From Comamonadaceae bacterium (GTDB taxonomy: Bacteria > Pseudomonadota > Gammaproteobacteria > Burkholderiales > Burkholderiaceae_C), in NCBI GenBank assembly GCA_947373245.1, contig CANBWY010000011.1, forward strand, positions 1 to 46,649: a stretch of 46,649 nucleotides of DNA, in the 5' to 3' direction. Within the stretch, counting starts at the first letter, position 1. Every line of letters begins with the position of its first letter. Made by a program: the position numbers and the translations under genes. The notes beneath the pieces were generated by a model, which saw nothing but the letters and a program-made list of their open reading frames with translations, searched no databases and was not told the DNA's origin. This document shows, piece by piece, positions 1-8,914 of the stretch.

Positions 1-113
1 ATCACGCGCTCTTTGAGCAAACGTGAATAGATGTCGTAAGACCGCTCACCGCGGCCCGACTGCTCAATGACCATGGGGACCATGCCCAAGGCTTGTGTAT
101 CCAGTGCGCTCAT
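1..113 (-). CDS. clpP: ATP-dependent Clp protease proteolytic subunit, N-terminal fragment
   Basis: Only the first 37 or so codons lie in the window; the gene continues beyond base 1. The reading frame from the ATG at 113 gives the typical ClpP start, with the [20 protein letters not shown]-type stretch that forms the axial loop and first strand of the tetradecameric serine protease. It is downstream of tig on the same strand with a 20-base gap, the usual tig-clpP(-clpX) arrangement in proteobacteria, so the two are probably co-transcribed. The active-site Ser and His lie outside the window. The identification rests on the N-terminal motif plus context. Confidence 0.9.
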   Translation of the reverse strand, partial: MSALDTQALGMVPMVIEQSGRGERSYDIYSRLLKERV

Positions 114-133
114 GTTGTTTCCTTGTAGGTGAA

Positions 134-1447
134 TCAGCCTTGCTGACCCATCAATTCGTCGAATGAAATGGCTTTGGCGTTGACCTTAGCTTTAGACAAG
201 ATGAAGTCAGTCACGTTGTTTTCAATAACGATGGCTTCAACTTCGCCCAAACGGCTCATGTCGCTGTAGTACCAACGCACCACATCGGCTGGCTTCTCGT
301 AGCTAGAGGCCAGCTCTTCGATGTGAGCCTTGATTTGCTCAGCCGTGGCTTGCAAGTTGTTGGCGCGGACCAAATCAGCCACCACCAAGCCCATGCGTAC
401 GCGCTTTTCAGCTTGTGGGCGGAACACGTCGTCAGGAATTGGGGCGTTGTCAGCGTCTTTGATGCCACGGGCCTTCAGATCAGCGCGAGCGCCTTCGACC
501 ATGCGGTCGAGTTCTGCTTGCACGCTGGCTTTTGGCAAGTCGAGTTCAGCTTTGGTTGCCACGGCGTCCAAAGCAGCTTGCTTGTTGCGGCCCAACAAAC
601 GGAATTTCACTTCACGCTCGAGGTTGTTTTTGATGTCAGCACGCAGGCCAGCCACAGTGGCTTCAGCCACGCCCAAAGACTTGGCCAATTCGTCGTTCAC
701 TTCTGGCAAGTGAGCGGCTTCGACTTTCTTCAAAGTCACCAAGAAATCGGATTGCTTGCCGGCCACGTCTTTGCCGTGGTAATCAGCGGGGAAGCTCAGA
801 GGGAAAGTCTTGCTTTCGCCAGACTTCATACCGCGCACCGCATCTTCAAATTCTTTGAGCATCTGGCCTTCGCCGAGCAAGAACTGGAAGTCTTCGGCTT
901 TGCCGCCTTGGAAGGGTTCGCCGTCGATCTTGCCTTCGAAGTCAATGGTCACGCGGTCGCTGTCTTGGGCCGCACCGTCCAAACCACGCTGGGCGAAGGT
1001 ACGGCGTTGCTTGCGCAAGATGTCAATGGTTTTGTCGATGGCAGCTTCTGTCACATCGGCGGCCACTTTGTCCACTTCCACGCTGGCCAAATCGGCAAAC
1101 TTCACTTCAGGGTACACCTCGAAGATGGCGTCAAATTGCATTTCACCCTCGGGAGCGCCTTCTTTTTCAGTGATACGGGGCTGACCCGCGACGCGCAACT
1201 TGGCTTCATTGGTGGCCACAGCAAAGGCCTCACCCACTTTGTCATTCATCACTTCGAACTGGGTGGAGTAGCCGTAGCGTTGGGCCACGATGTTCATAGG
1301 CACTTTGCCTGGACGGAAACCGTCAATCTTGACTTGGCGTGCCACGCGCTTCAAGCGCACATCCACTTCCTTGGCGATCACATCCACAGGCAAGGTCAGC
1401 GTAATTTTGCGTTCCAGCTTTTCCAAAGTTTCAACGGTCACGGCCAT
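134..1447 (-). CDS. tig: Trigger factor, ribosome-associated chaperone and prolyl isomerase
   Basis: A 437-residue protein, close to the usual length of about 432. The N-terminal ribosome-binding domain contains the signature loop [12 protein letters not shown] (residues about 43-54). A FKBP-type isomerase domain (about 160-245) carries [17 protein letters not shown], and a helical C-terminal chaperone domain follows. It acts in the cytosol at the ribosome tunnel exit on nascent chains. The ATG at 1447 is preceded by a clear AGGAG about 7 bases upstream, which fixes the start. It lies just downstream of tRNA-Leu and upstream of clpP on the same strand. A G+C-rich stem-loop without a T-tract lies between the tRNA and tig (1476-1493). 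Confidence 0.97.
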   Translation of the reverse strand: MAVTVETLEKLERKITLTLPVDVIAKEVDVRLKRVARQVKIDGFRPGKVPMNIVAQRYGYSTQFEVMNDKVGEAFAVATNEAKLRVAGQPRITEKEGAPEGEMQFDAIFEVYPEVKFADLASVEVDKVAADVTEAAIDKTIDILRKQRRTFAQRGLDGAAQDSDRVTIDFEGKIDGEPFQGGKAEDFQFLLGEGQMLKEFEDAVRGMKSGESKTFPLSFPADYHGKDVAGKQSDFLVTLKKVEAAHLPEVNDELAKSLGVAEATVAGLRADIKNNLEREVKFRLLGRNKQAALDAVATKAELDLPKASVQAELDRMVEGARADLKARGIKDADNAPIPDDVFRPQAEKRVRMGLVVADLVRANNLQATAEQIKAHIEELASSYEKPADVVRWYYSDMSRLGEVEAIVIENNVTDFILSKAKVNAKAISFDELMGQQG

Positions 1448-1507
1448 GTGTTTCTCCTAAATTGGCATGGTTAGCAGCGGCCTGATGGCCGCTTGCTATG
1501 AATCAAG

Positions 1508-1594
1508 TGGTGCGCGGGGCGGGACTCGAACCCGCACATCCTTGCGGACGTCAGGACCTAAACCTGGTGCGTCTACCAATTTCGCCACCCGCGC
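1508..1594 (-). tRNA. tRNA-Leu (anticodon UAG)
   Basis: Read on the minus strand, the acceptor arm pairs GCGCGGG with CCCGCGC and the CCA end is encoded in the DNA. The anticodon stem CAGG/CCTG closes the loop TTTAGGT, giving anticodon TAG. A long variable arm and a canonical GGTTCGAGTCC T-arm are present, as expected for a class II tRNA of 87 bases. It reads CUA/CUG-type leucine codons. It lies 60 bases upstream of tig on the same strand. Confidence 0.96.
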
Positions 1595-1612
1595 GGGTTT
1601 CTAAATAACAAC

Positions 1613-1634
1613 GGGTGGTCTGGGAAGACCACCC
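1613..1634 (-). terminator. Probable terminator after the RND pump gene
   Basis: A perfect 9-bp stem (GGGTGGTCT/AGACCACCC) with a four-base loop starts 13 bases after the stop of the pump gene. The downstream side on the minus strand is T-rich (GTTGTTATTT) but not a pure U-tract, so termination may be partial, with possible read-through into tRNA-Leu. Confidence 0.55.
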
Positions 1635-1646
1635 GCTTGAAATCGG

Positions 1647-4600
1647 TCAGCTTTGCATTTTAGACGGCTTTTCGACCTTAAACCACGCCGCGTACATAGC
1701 AGGCAAGGCAAGCAGCGTCAAGACGGTGGCCACGATCAAGCCGCCCATGATGGCAACGGCCATGGGGCCCCAAAATACGCTGCGTGTGAGCGGGATCATC
1801 GCCAGCACCGCCGCCGCCGCCGTCAACACAATCGGGCGCAAGCGACGCACGGCAGACTCCACAATGGCCTCCCAAGCCGGCAGGCCATTGGCACGGTCTT
1901 GCTCAATCTGATCAATCAAGATGACGGAATTGCGTTGAATCATGCCCATCAATGCAATCACGCCCAGCAACGCGACGAAACCAAAGGGGCGATTGAGGGC
2001 TAACAAAGCGCCAGCCACACCCGCTAAGCCCAATGGGCCGGTAATAAACACCAACACGGCGCGGCTAAAGCTTTGCAACTGAAGCATCAGCAAGGTGAAG
2101 GTAATGAACAACATCACCGGCATGCCCGCCGAAATAGAACTCGAGCCCTTGGCGCTTTCCTCCACCGCGCCAGCCACCTCGATGCGGTAGTTGGCGATAT
2201 CGGTTTGCGTCCATTGCGCCTCTAGTTTTTTCAGCTCAGGCAACAACTGCTGGGTCACCGTCGCGCCTTGCAAGCCTTCAATGATGTCGCACTGCACCGT
2301 GATGGCGTATTCGCGCCCTTCACGCCACATGACACCAGGCTCCCACGTGAAGTTCAGCTTGGCAACTTGCGTCAGCGGAATCATGCGGCCCGCGCTGGTG
2401 GGTACATAGGCGTTGCCCAAGTCTGTGATGGCATCGCGCTCCTCCAAGGGTTGGCGCAACACAATGTCAATCAACTTGTTGTCTTCGCGGAACTGCTCCA
2501 CCGTTGACCCCACCAGCAAAGTGCGCACGGCTTGCGCAATGGACTGGCTGGTGACCCCCAAGGTCCGAGCTTTGCCTTGATCCACTTCGAGGCTGATGAC
2601 TTTGACGTTTTCGTTCCAGTTGTCATTGGTCCCGCGCGTGGCACTGTTGGCGCGCATGAAGGCCTTGACCTCGTCCGCCCGCAGCCGCAGCACTTTGGGG
2701 TCAGGCCCAACCACACGGAACTGCACGGGGTACGGCACAGGGGGGCCATTGGGCAGCAGCTTCACACGGGCACGGGCCTCAGGAAACGCTTGCGCCAACA
2801 ACGCCGGCAATGCCTTGCGCAACGACTCACGACGCTCCAGCGTTTCAGGCACCACAATGATTTGCGACACATTGGTTTGCGGGAACACTTGGTCCAGCGG
2901 CAAATAAAAACGTGGCACGCCAGAACCAATCCATGTGCTCACGGTTTGCACACCTGCCTCCTTGAGCAACCGCTGCTCCACCGCCTGCGTGACCGACTCA
3001 TTGGCTTTGAAGGCAGTGCCTTCGGGGAACCACAGTTCCACCAAAATTTCAGGCCGGCTTGAATCAGGAAAAAACTGCTGCTGCACTTGGCCCATGCCCA
3101 CAATGCCCAATACAAACAACACCACCGTGATGCCAATGGCTTTCCAGCGGTACTCGACGCACCACGTCACGGCAGTGCGAAAGTGCTTGTAAAACGGCCC
3201 ATCAAACAGTTCAAGCTCACCGCCGTGGGGGCCGTGCGGCTTGACTTTCAACAGCAAGGTCCCCAAGTAAGGCACAAAGTACACCGACACCCACCAACTC
3301 AGAACCAGCGCAATCACAGTGACGGCAAAGATGGCATAGGTGTACTCGCCCACGGTTGACTTGGCCATGCCGATAGGCAAAAAGCCAGCGGCTGTGATCA
3401 GCGTGCCCGTCAACATGGGCATGGCGGTGACCTCATACGCAAAGGTAGCCGCGCGCACGCGGTCGTAGCCCTCTTCCATTTTGCGCACCATCATCTCCAC
3501 GGCGATGATGGCGTCGTCCACCAACAAGCCCAAAGCAATGATGAGCGAACCCAGTGAAATTTTGTGCAGCCCAATGCCCCAATAGTTCATGGCCAAAAAC
3601 GTCATGGCCAACACCAAGGGAATCGTGATGGCCACAACCAAGCCGGGTCGCATGTCCACATACCAACCGTAGCGCCCGCCTTTGTGCAAGCCCAAGGCCA
3701 CAAAGCTGACCAGCAACACAATCAGCACCGCCTCGATCAGCACGTGGACAAACTCACCCACCGACTTGGCTACGGCTTTGGGTTGGTCTTGCACCTGCAT
3801 CAAGGTGACGCCGGCAGGCAATATTTTTTCAATGCGGGCAGTCGCGACTTCCAGCGCTTTGCCCAGCGCCATGATGTCCCCTCCCTTGGCCATAGACACA
3901 CCCAGCGCGATGACCGGCTGGCCTTGGTGGCGCACCTTCACCACCGCGGGATCGGCGTAGCCACGCTTGACTTGGGCGATGTCACCCAACTTGACTTGCT
4001 GGCCTGAGCTGCCGCGAATGGGCATGGCGCGCAATTGCGCCTCGGTCTCAAACTGACCTTCAATGCGCACCTGCAACACATCCAAGGGCGACTGCACGGT
4101 GCCTGCATTTTCGACGGCGTTTTCTTGGCCCAATTGCGCCAAGACTGCATTCAGGTCCAGCCCAAGTTGCACCAAACGCTTTTGTGGAATTTCAATGTAG
4201 ATTTTTTCATCTTGCACGCCAAACTGTTCCACCTTGGCCACGTCTTTGACACGCAAGAGCTGTTGACGCACATCGTCGGCAAACTTCTTCACCTCAGCGG
4301 GGTTGAAGCCCGGGGCGTCCAAGGCGTAGATGACGCCAAACACATCGCCAAACTCATCGTTGAAAAAGGGGCCCTGCACGCCTTGTGGCAAGGTGTAACG
4401 AATGTCGCCAATTTTCTTGCGCACGGCGTACCAAACACTGGGCACATCGGCGGGTTTGGACGAGTCTTTGATTTGGAAAATGATTTGCGACTCGCCGGGC
4501 TTGGAATAGCTGCGAATCTTGTCGGCATAAGGCACCTCTTGCAGCGTGCGCTCTAGCTTGTCGGTCACTTGCTCAGCGACTTGCTGCGCTGTGGCACCCG

Positions 4601-4769
4601 GCCAATAGGTGCGAACCACCATGGCGCGGAAGGTGAACGGCGGATCTTCGTCTTGACCGAGCTGAAAGTAGGACGCCATGCCCAACACCATCAACACGAC
4701 CATCAAATAACGGGTCAGCGCTGGGTGGTCCAGCGCCCATTTGGAGAGGTTGAACTTTTCCACATTCAC
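1647..4769 (-). CDS. RND-family efflux pump, inner-membrane permease
   Basis: A 1040-residue protein, the normal size for a hydrophobe/amphiphile-efflux (HAE1) RND transporter. It shows one N-terminal transmembrane helix, a large periplasmic porter loop, a block of helices (about 335-540), a second porter loop and a final helical block (about 880-1030). The proton-relay acidic pair is visible in LGLLVDDAIIAVEMM. The N-terminus (KWALDHPALTRYLMVVLM) resembles the MexK/TriC-like branch more than AcrB, but the substrate cannot be read. The start is a GTG at 4769, one base after the adaptor stop, so translation is probably coupled. No outer-membrane TolC-type gene is in the operon. Confidence 0.93.
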   Translation of the reverse strand: MNVEKFNLSKWALDHPALTRYLMVVLMVLGMASYFQLGQDEDPPFTFRAMVVRTYWPGATAQQVAEQVTDKLERTLQEVPYADKIRSYSKPGESQIIFQIKDSSKPADVPSVWYAVRKKIGDIRYTLPQGVQGPFFNDEFGDVFGVIYALDAPGFNPAEVKKFADDVRQQLLRVKDVAKVEQFGVQDEKIYIEIPQKRLVQLGLDLNAVLAQLGQENAVENAGTVQSPLDVLQVRIEGQFETEAQLRAMPIRGSSGQQVKLGDIAQVKRGYADPAVVKVRHQGQPVIALGVSMAKGGDIMALGKALEVATARIEKILPAGVTLMQVQDQPKAVAKSVGEFVHVLIEAVLIVLLVSFVALGLHKGGRYGWYVDMRPGLVVAITIPLVLAMTFLAMNYWGIGLHKISLGSLIIALGLLVDDAIIAVEMMVRKMEEGYDRVRAATFAYEVTAMPMLTGTLITAAGFLPIGMAKSTVGEYTYAIFAVTVIALVLSWWVSVYFVPYLGTLLLKVKPHGPHGGELELFDGPFYKHFRTAVTWCVEYRWKAIGITVVLFVLGIVGMGQVQQQFFPDSSRPEILVELWFPEGTAFKANESVTQAVEQRLLKEAGVQTVSTWIGSGVPRFYLPLDQVFPQTNVSQIIVVPETLERRESLRKALPALLAQAFPEARARVKLLPNGPPVPYPVQFRVVGPDPKVLRLRADEVKAFMRANSATRGTNDNWNENVKVISLEVDQGKARTLGVTSQSIAQAVRTLLVGSTVEQFREDNKLIDIVLRQPLEERDAITDLGNAYVPTSAGRMIPLTQVAKLNFTWEPGVMWREGREYAITVQCDIIEGLQGATVTQQLLPELKKLEAQWTQTDIANYRIEVAGAVEESAKGSSSISAGMPVMLFITFTLLMLQLQSFSRAVLVFITGPLGLAGVAGALLALNRPFGFVALLGVIALMGMIQRNSVILIDQIEQDRANGLPAWEAIVESAVRRLRPIVLTAAAAVLAMIPLTRSVFWGPMAVAIMGGLIVATVLTLLALPAMYAAWFKVEKPSKMQS

Positions 4770-4770
4770 C

Positions 4771-5865
4771 TCACTTGGCGGGGCTAAAGACCGAGACTTT
4801 TTGGCCCGCAGTCAGCACATGCACACCCGAGACCACCACTTGGTCACCGTTTTGCAATCCAGCGTCCACCACCACATCATTGCCATCTGCGGTGCTGACT
4901 TGAATGGTTTGTGCCTTGACCGTCATACTGGCGGGGTCCAACACCCAGACCGAGGTCGCCCCGGCTTCTGTGCGCAAGGCACTGGTGGGCAACTTGATTT
5001 GAGGTTTGGCACCTCGCATGCTGGCCGCGCGCAGACTGACAGTGACGGTAGCGCCCAGCACAGAATCCACATCCTTAGGCAAGGCGGCTTTCACCACAAA
5101 GGTACGGGTCACGGCATCGGCACTGGCGGACACATCGCGCACGATGGCTTCGCGGGTTTTGCCGTCCGTCCACTGGCGCACATCCACCACCACACCAGGC
5201 TTCAGAGAAGCCAACTTGTCCTCCGAAACCGAGAACACCACATCACGCGGGCCATCCATGGCCAAATGCACCACGGGCTGACCCGCCGCGACCACTTGCC
5301 CAGCGGAAGCGTCGAGCGAGGTGATCACCCCCGCACCATCGGCCAACAACTGCGTGTAATGGGATTGGTTCCCCTGCACCGTGTTTTGCGCTTGCGCTTG
5401 CTGCAATTGGGCTAGTGCGGCTTTGTCCGCAGCTTGGCGACGCTCCAATTCGGCAGTGCTGATAAAGCCTTGCTCAAACAGACCTTGGTAGCGTTTGAGG
5501 TCAGCCGCCGCCACCTCGCGGTTGCTCTGCGCGGCGATCAACTGGGCAGCAGCAGCTTGTGCGGCCACTTGATAGTCTTGAGAGTCCATTTGCGCTAACA
5601 ACTGCCCCGCTTTCACGCGTTGGCCTAATTCAGCAGGCCGGCTGATCAGCTTTCCGGCCACGCGAAAACCCAAGGTGGACTCAATACGCGCACGCACTTC
5701 GCCCGAAAACTCCAAGTCAAACGAGGTGTCCGATGCCCCCACGGTCAAGATCTTCACCGCGCGCACAGGGACTTGTTCAGTAGGTGTCTTGTTACAACCA
5801 GCCAAAACAGCCATACAAAGGATGGCAAAAGGCAACCGGGAAAGGGAAGGAAAATGACGCAACAT
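4771..5865 (-). CDS. RND efflux periplasmic adaptor, lipoprotein
   Basis: A 364-residue membrane-fusion protein. The signal peptide ends in the lipobox LAGC with Cys24 as the acylated residue, so it is a lipoprotein of the periplasm. The biotinyl-lipoyl-like half motifs (RVAGKLISRPAELGQRVKAG, then GVITSLDASAGQVVAAGQ) bracket an alpha-helical hairpin rich in Ala/Gln (about 85-150), followed by beta-barrel and membrane-proximal domains. It links the pump encoded immediately downstream to an outer-membrane channel. The ATG at 5865 has only a weak ribosome site. A palindromic operator lies 14-38 bases upstream, so the pair is likely repressor controlled. Confidence 0.93.
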   Translation of the reverse strand: MLRHFPSLSRLPFAILCMAVLAGCNKTPTEQVPVRAVKILTVGASDTSFDLEFSGEVRARIESTLGFRVAGKLISRPAELGQRVKAGQLLAQMDSQDYQVAAQAAAAQLIAAQSNREVAAADLKRYQGLFEQGFISTAELERRQAADKAALAQLQQAQAQNTVQGNQSHYTQLLADGAGVITSLDASAGQVVAAGQPVVHLAMDGPRDVVFSVSEDKLASLKPGVVVDVRQWTDGKTREAIVRDVSASADAVTRTFVVKAALPKDVDSVLGATVTVSLRAASMRGAKPQIKLPTSALRTEAGATSVWVLDPASMTVKAQTIQVSTADGNDVVVDAGLQNGDQVVVSGVHVLTAGQKVSVFSPAK

Positions 5866-5879
5866 AGAGCCCCGAAAAT

Positions 5880-5903
5880 ATTAATGACCAACTGGTTATT
5901 AAT
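5880..5903. promoter_or_regulatory. Palindromic operator at the RND promoter (TetR-type)
   Basis: A 24-bp imperfect palindrome: half-sites ATTAATgACCAa and its inverse match at 10 of 12 positions around the core ACCAACTGGT. It covers the AT-rich sequence that must contain the promoter of the adaptor-pump operon and lies only 14 bp upstream of the start codon. Such palindromes are typical operators of TetR-family repressors of RND pumps. No TetR gene adjoins it in this window, so the regulator would have to be encoded elsewhere. The assignment to TetR is inference. Confidence 0.55.
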
Positions 5904-5960
5904 ATACTCTAGATTCTGTTGTCCCCGCCTTCACACAGGGGCACGACAATCCCAAAGATT

Positions 5961-6740
5961 ATGTCAAGCATCGACCACTACGAAAATTTTCCCGTCGCAT
6001 CTTGGCTGTGCCCTGCGCACTTGCGCCCTAGCGTGGCAGCGCTGTACCACTTTGCACGCACCGCCGATGATTTGGCCGATGAAGGCAATGCCCCCGCCCA
6101 TCACCGCTTGGACGATCTTGGGCAATACCGCGCCGATTTGGAAAACTGTCTGCGTCACGCCCCAACCCCAAGCGTGCGCTGGCCCAAGGTGTTCAGCGCC
6201 TTAAAACAGGCATGCCAGCAGACGAAATTGCCGACTCAGCCCTTGTTTGACTTGCTCGACGCGTTTGAGCAAGACGTGGTCTACACCAGCGTCGGCCAAA
6301 CGTACCGAAGCCGCGCCGAGTTACTGGACTACTGCCGCCGCTCCGCCAACCCTGTAGGCCGCTTGATGCTGCATTTGTACGGCGTGAACGACAACGCCTC
6401 ACGCGCACAGAGCGACGCCATTTGCACCGCGCTGCAACTCATCAACTTTTGGCAAGACCGCGGCGAAGACCTGCGCCGTGGCCGTGACTATTTGCCGCAA
6501 GGCCACACCTTGGCCGAAGAACTTCACTTCGCCCGCGAACGCATGGCGCAAGGCGCCCCCCTGGTGCACCGCATCGCAGGCCGTGCGGGCTGGGAGCTGC
6601 GCGCTGTCGTGCAAGGCGGCTTGTGCATCTTGGACAAACTCGAGGCACGGCCAGAAACCACAGACCACACCCAGCTGACACGCCCCACCCTGAAAAAGCT
6701 GGACTTCGCACGCATCTTCTGGCGCTGCCTGCGCATGTAA
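5961..6740 (+). CDS. hpnC: Hydroxysqualene synthase (squalene synthase HpnC)
   Basis: A 259-residue trans-isoprenyl synthase of the squalene/phytoene synthase fold. The first Asp-rich motif is RTADDLADE and the second DRGEDLRRGRDYLP, both expected for Mg-diphosphate binding. In the bacterial three-step route HpnD makes presqualene diphosphate from two farnesyl diphosphates, HpnC hydrolyses it to hydroxysqualene and HpnE reduces this to squalene. The start MSSIDHYENFP fits family N-termini better than the in-frame upstream ATG at 5919. It is first of three consecutive genes on the plus strand, 32 bases ahead of hpnD. No hopene cyclase is present in the window. Confidence 0.92.
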   Translation: MSSIDHYENFPVASWLCPAHLRPSVAALYHFARTADDLADEGNAPAHHRLDDLGQYRADLENCLRHAPTPSVRWPKVFSALKQACQQTKLPTQPLFDLLDAFEQDVVYTSVGQTYRSRAELLDYCRRSANPVGRLMLHLYGVNDNASRAQSDAICTALQLINFWQDRGEDLRRGRDYLPQGHTLAEELHFARERMAQGAPLVHRIAGRAGWELRAVVQGGLCILDKLEARPETTDHTQLTRPTLKKLDFARIFWRCLRM

Positions 6741-6772
6741 ATGACATCGGCGTGCCCGATAATCAGGCACAC

Positions 6773-7612
6773 ATGACACCTCAAGACTACGTTCAGCAAA
6801 AAGCTTCGGCCTCTGGCAGCAGCTTTTACTACGCCTTCCTCTTTCTGCCGCCGCAGCGCCGTGCAGCGATCACCGCCTTCTATGCGTTTTGCCGCGAAGT
6901 AGACGACGTGGTCGATCACGTCAACGACCCCGGCGTGGCCGCCAGCAAACTGGGGTGGTGGCACAACGAAGTGCACCAAGCCTTTGCAGGCAAGCCCAAC
7001 CACCCTGCCACCCAAGCCTTGATGCCCCTGGTGGCCGAGTTCGGCATTGAAGAGGCGTGCTTGCAATCGGTCATCGAAGGCTGCGAGATGGACCTGACGC
7101 AAACCCGCTACCTCGACTACCCCAACCTCGCGCGTTACTGCCACTTGGTGGCCGGCGTGGTGGGCGAAGTCGCCGCCAAGATTTTTGGCCAAACCGAGTC
7201 TGCCACCACCGCCTACGCGCACAAGCTGGGGCAAGCCTTTCAGCTCACCAACATCATTCGGGATGTGGGCGAAGACGCCTTGCGCGGGCGCATTTACCTG
7301 CCCGTCGCCGAGTTGCAGCAATTCGATGTGAAGGCCCATGAAATCTTGAACCGTGTGGATTCCGAGCGTTTTCAAGCCCTCATGCAATTCCAAGCCGCTC
7401 GCGCACACGCCTTGTACGACGAGGCCTTGGCCCTGCTGCCCGCCAACGATTGGAAACATCAAAAACCCGGCTTGATGATGGCCAGTATTTACCGCACCTT
7501 GCTGCGCGAAATTGAAGCCCAGAAGTTTCCGGTGTTGACGCAACGCGTGGCCCTCACGCCACTGCGCAAACTTTGGCTTGCTTGGAAGATGCAAGCGCTC
7601 GGGCGTTTTTAA
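6773..7612 (+). CDS. hpnD: Presqualene diphosphate synthase HpnD
   Basis: A 279-residue squalene/phytoene synthase paralogue. Motif one is REVDDVVD (about residues 40-47) and motif two is RDVGEDALRGRIYLP. The N-terminal MTPQDYVQQKASASGSSFYY with the SSFYYAF segment is characteristic of HpnD. It condenses two farnesyl diphosphates to presqualene diphosphate in the cytosol, feeding HpnC and HpnE. The ATG at 6773 was chosen because it starts this conserved segment; the frame is open further upstream but overlaps hpnC. It is followed after 15 bases by hpnE. Confidence 0.94.
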   Translation: MTPQDYVQQKASASGSSFYYAFLFLPPQRRAAITAFYAFCREVDDVVDHVNDPGVAASKLGWWHNEVHQAFAGKPNHPATQALMPLVAEFGIEEACLQSVIEGCEMDLTQTRYLDYPNLARYCHLVAGVVGEVAAKIFGQTESATTAYAHKLGQAFQLTNIIRDVGEDALRGRIYLPVAELQQFDVKAHEILNRVDSERFQALMQFQAARAHALYDEALALLPANDWKHQKPGLMMASIYRTLLREIEAQKFPVLTQRVALTPLRKLWLAWKMQALGRF

Positions 7613-7627
7613 TTTTTTCTGAACACT

Positions 7628-8914
7628 GTGAAGCAACTGACCATCGTTGGCGCGGGCTGGGCTGGCTTGGCTGCGGCCGTGGCTGCGACGCAGGCGGGCT
7701 GGCAAGTCACCCTCTTTGAAGCAGCCCAGTTGGCCGGTGGCCGTGCGCGCAGCATGCAACAAACCTTTGCAGGCAAGCCACTGGACAACGGCCAGCACGT
7801 GTTGATTGGCGCTTACCGCGACACCCTGGCGTTGATGCGAACCGTGGGTTTGAACCCCGAAGCGCTGCTGCAACGCGTACCGCTGGATGTGCGTTTTGCC
7901 GATGGCCAAGGTCTGTGTTTGCCAGACTGGCCCATGCCCTTGAACCTGCTTGCAGGCTTGGGCCGGGCACAAGGGTGGCAACTGCAAGACAAAGCCAGCC
8001 TCATCCGAGCCGGCTGGCGGTGGCAACGTGCAGGCTTTGACTGCGACCCCACGTGGACCGTGGCGCAGCTGTGCGCAGAGGCACGCGTGCAGCCCCGCGT
8101 GATGCACCAGCTGATTGAGCCGCTGTGCTTGTCTGCCCTGAACACGCCGGTGATCGACGCCAGCGCCAGCGTTTTTTTACGCGTGCTGCACGACGCGCTG
8201 CTGGGTGGCGCGGGTAGTTCTGACTTGCTGGTGCCGCGTGTGGACTTAGGTGCCTTGCTGCCCGAGGCGTGCGTGCAGTGGCTGAGCGCACACGGTGCCA
8301 CGATTCATCAGGGCCAACGCGTCACAGCCAGCATGCTTGAGGCCTTGCATGCACAGACCTCCCCCAAGCAAGCGCTGTTGTTGGCGTGCCCCCCATGGGA
8401 AGCCGCGCGCCTCACGGCCGACATCGCACCCAAATGGGCCTACACGTGTGCCGAGTTGCAGCACACCGCCATTGCCACGGTGTATTTGCGCTGCACGGAT
8501 GACGGCTTTGCGGGCCTGCCCCGCCCGATGATGGCTTTGCACAGCCATGCGCAAGCCCCTGCCCAGTTCGTCTTCGACCGTGGTGCACTGACCGAGCAAG
8601 CCGGGTTGTTAGCGGCCGTGGTCAGCGCCTGTGGCGCAGAGCGTGATGAGGTGACGGAGCAAGTCCACGATCAAGTGTGTGAACAACTGGCATTGACCGA
8701 GGTCGACGTGGTGCAAACCGTGGTTGAAAAACGCGCCACCTTGGCCTGCACGCCAATGCTGAACCGACCTGAACCCTGGGTGGCCCAAGGACTCTGGGCC
8801 TGCGGCGACTACATCTGTGGACCCTACCCGTCCACCTTAGAAGGCGCGGTGCGATCAGGTCAGGATGTGGTCACACAGCTCAGCCAAGTGGCTGACCGTC
8901 AGCGGCTGGGGTGA
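7628..8914 (+). CDS. hpnE: Hydroxysqualene dehydroxylase HpnE (FAD-dependent)
   Basis: A 428-residue amine-oxidase-like flavoprotein. The N-terminal dinucleotide-binding motif is IVGAGWAGLAAAV followed by GGRARS, and the C-terminal FAD segment is WACGDYICGPYPSTLEGAVRSG. It performs the last step of squalene formation from hydroxysqualene. The start is a GTG at 7628 that begins directly with the FAD motif. The last 60 bases overlap the 3' end of the convergent HAD hydrolase gene, so the two C-termini share DNA. Squalene here could feed hopanoids, but the cyclase gene is not in the window. Confidence 0.92.
   Translation: MKQLTIVGAGWAGLAAAVAATQAGWQVTLFEAAQLAGGRARSMQQTFAGKPLDNGQHVLIGAYRDTLALMRTVGLNPEALLQRVPLDVRFADGQGLCLPDWPMPLNLLAGLGRAQGWQLQDKASLIRAGWRWQRAGFDCDPTWTVAQLCAEARVQPRVMHQLIEPLCLSALNTPVIDASASVFLRVLHDALLGGAGSSDLLVPRVDLGALLPEACVQWLSAHGATIHQGQRVTASMLEALHAQTSPKQALLLACPPWEAARLTADIAPKWAYTCAELQHTAIATVYLRCTDDGFAGLPRPMMALHSHAQAPAQFVFDRGALTEQAGLLAAVVSACGAERDEVTEQVHDQVCEQLALTEVDVVQTVVEKRATLACTPMLNRPEPWVAQGLWACGDYICGPYPSTLEGAVRSGQDVVTQLSQVADRQRLG

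Noticed and set aside
323-1474. 383-codon open frame on the plus strand opposite tig
   Set aside because: Fully antisense to trigger factor, His/Phe-rich composition with no domain; a codon-bias shadow.
1476-1493. G+C-rich 7-bp hairpin between tRNA-Leu and tig considered as a terminator
   Set aside because: No T-run on either side, and it would separate tig from its upstream transcript; left as a possible processing or chance hairpin.
6524-8107. 527-codon open frame on the minus strand opposite hpnC-hpnD-hpnE
   Set aside because: Antisense to three confident genes; Gln/His/Gly-rich translation without motifs.
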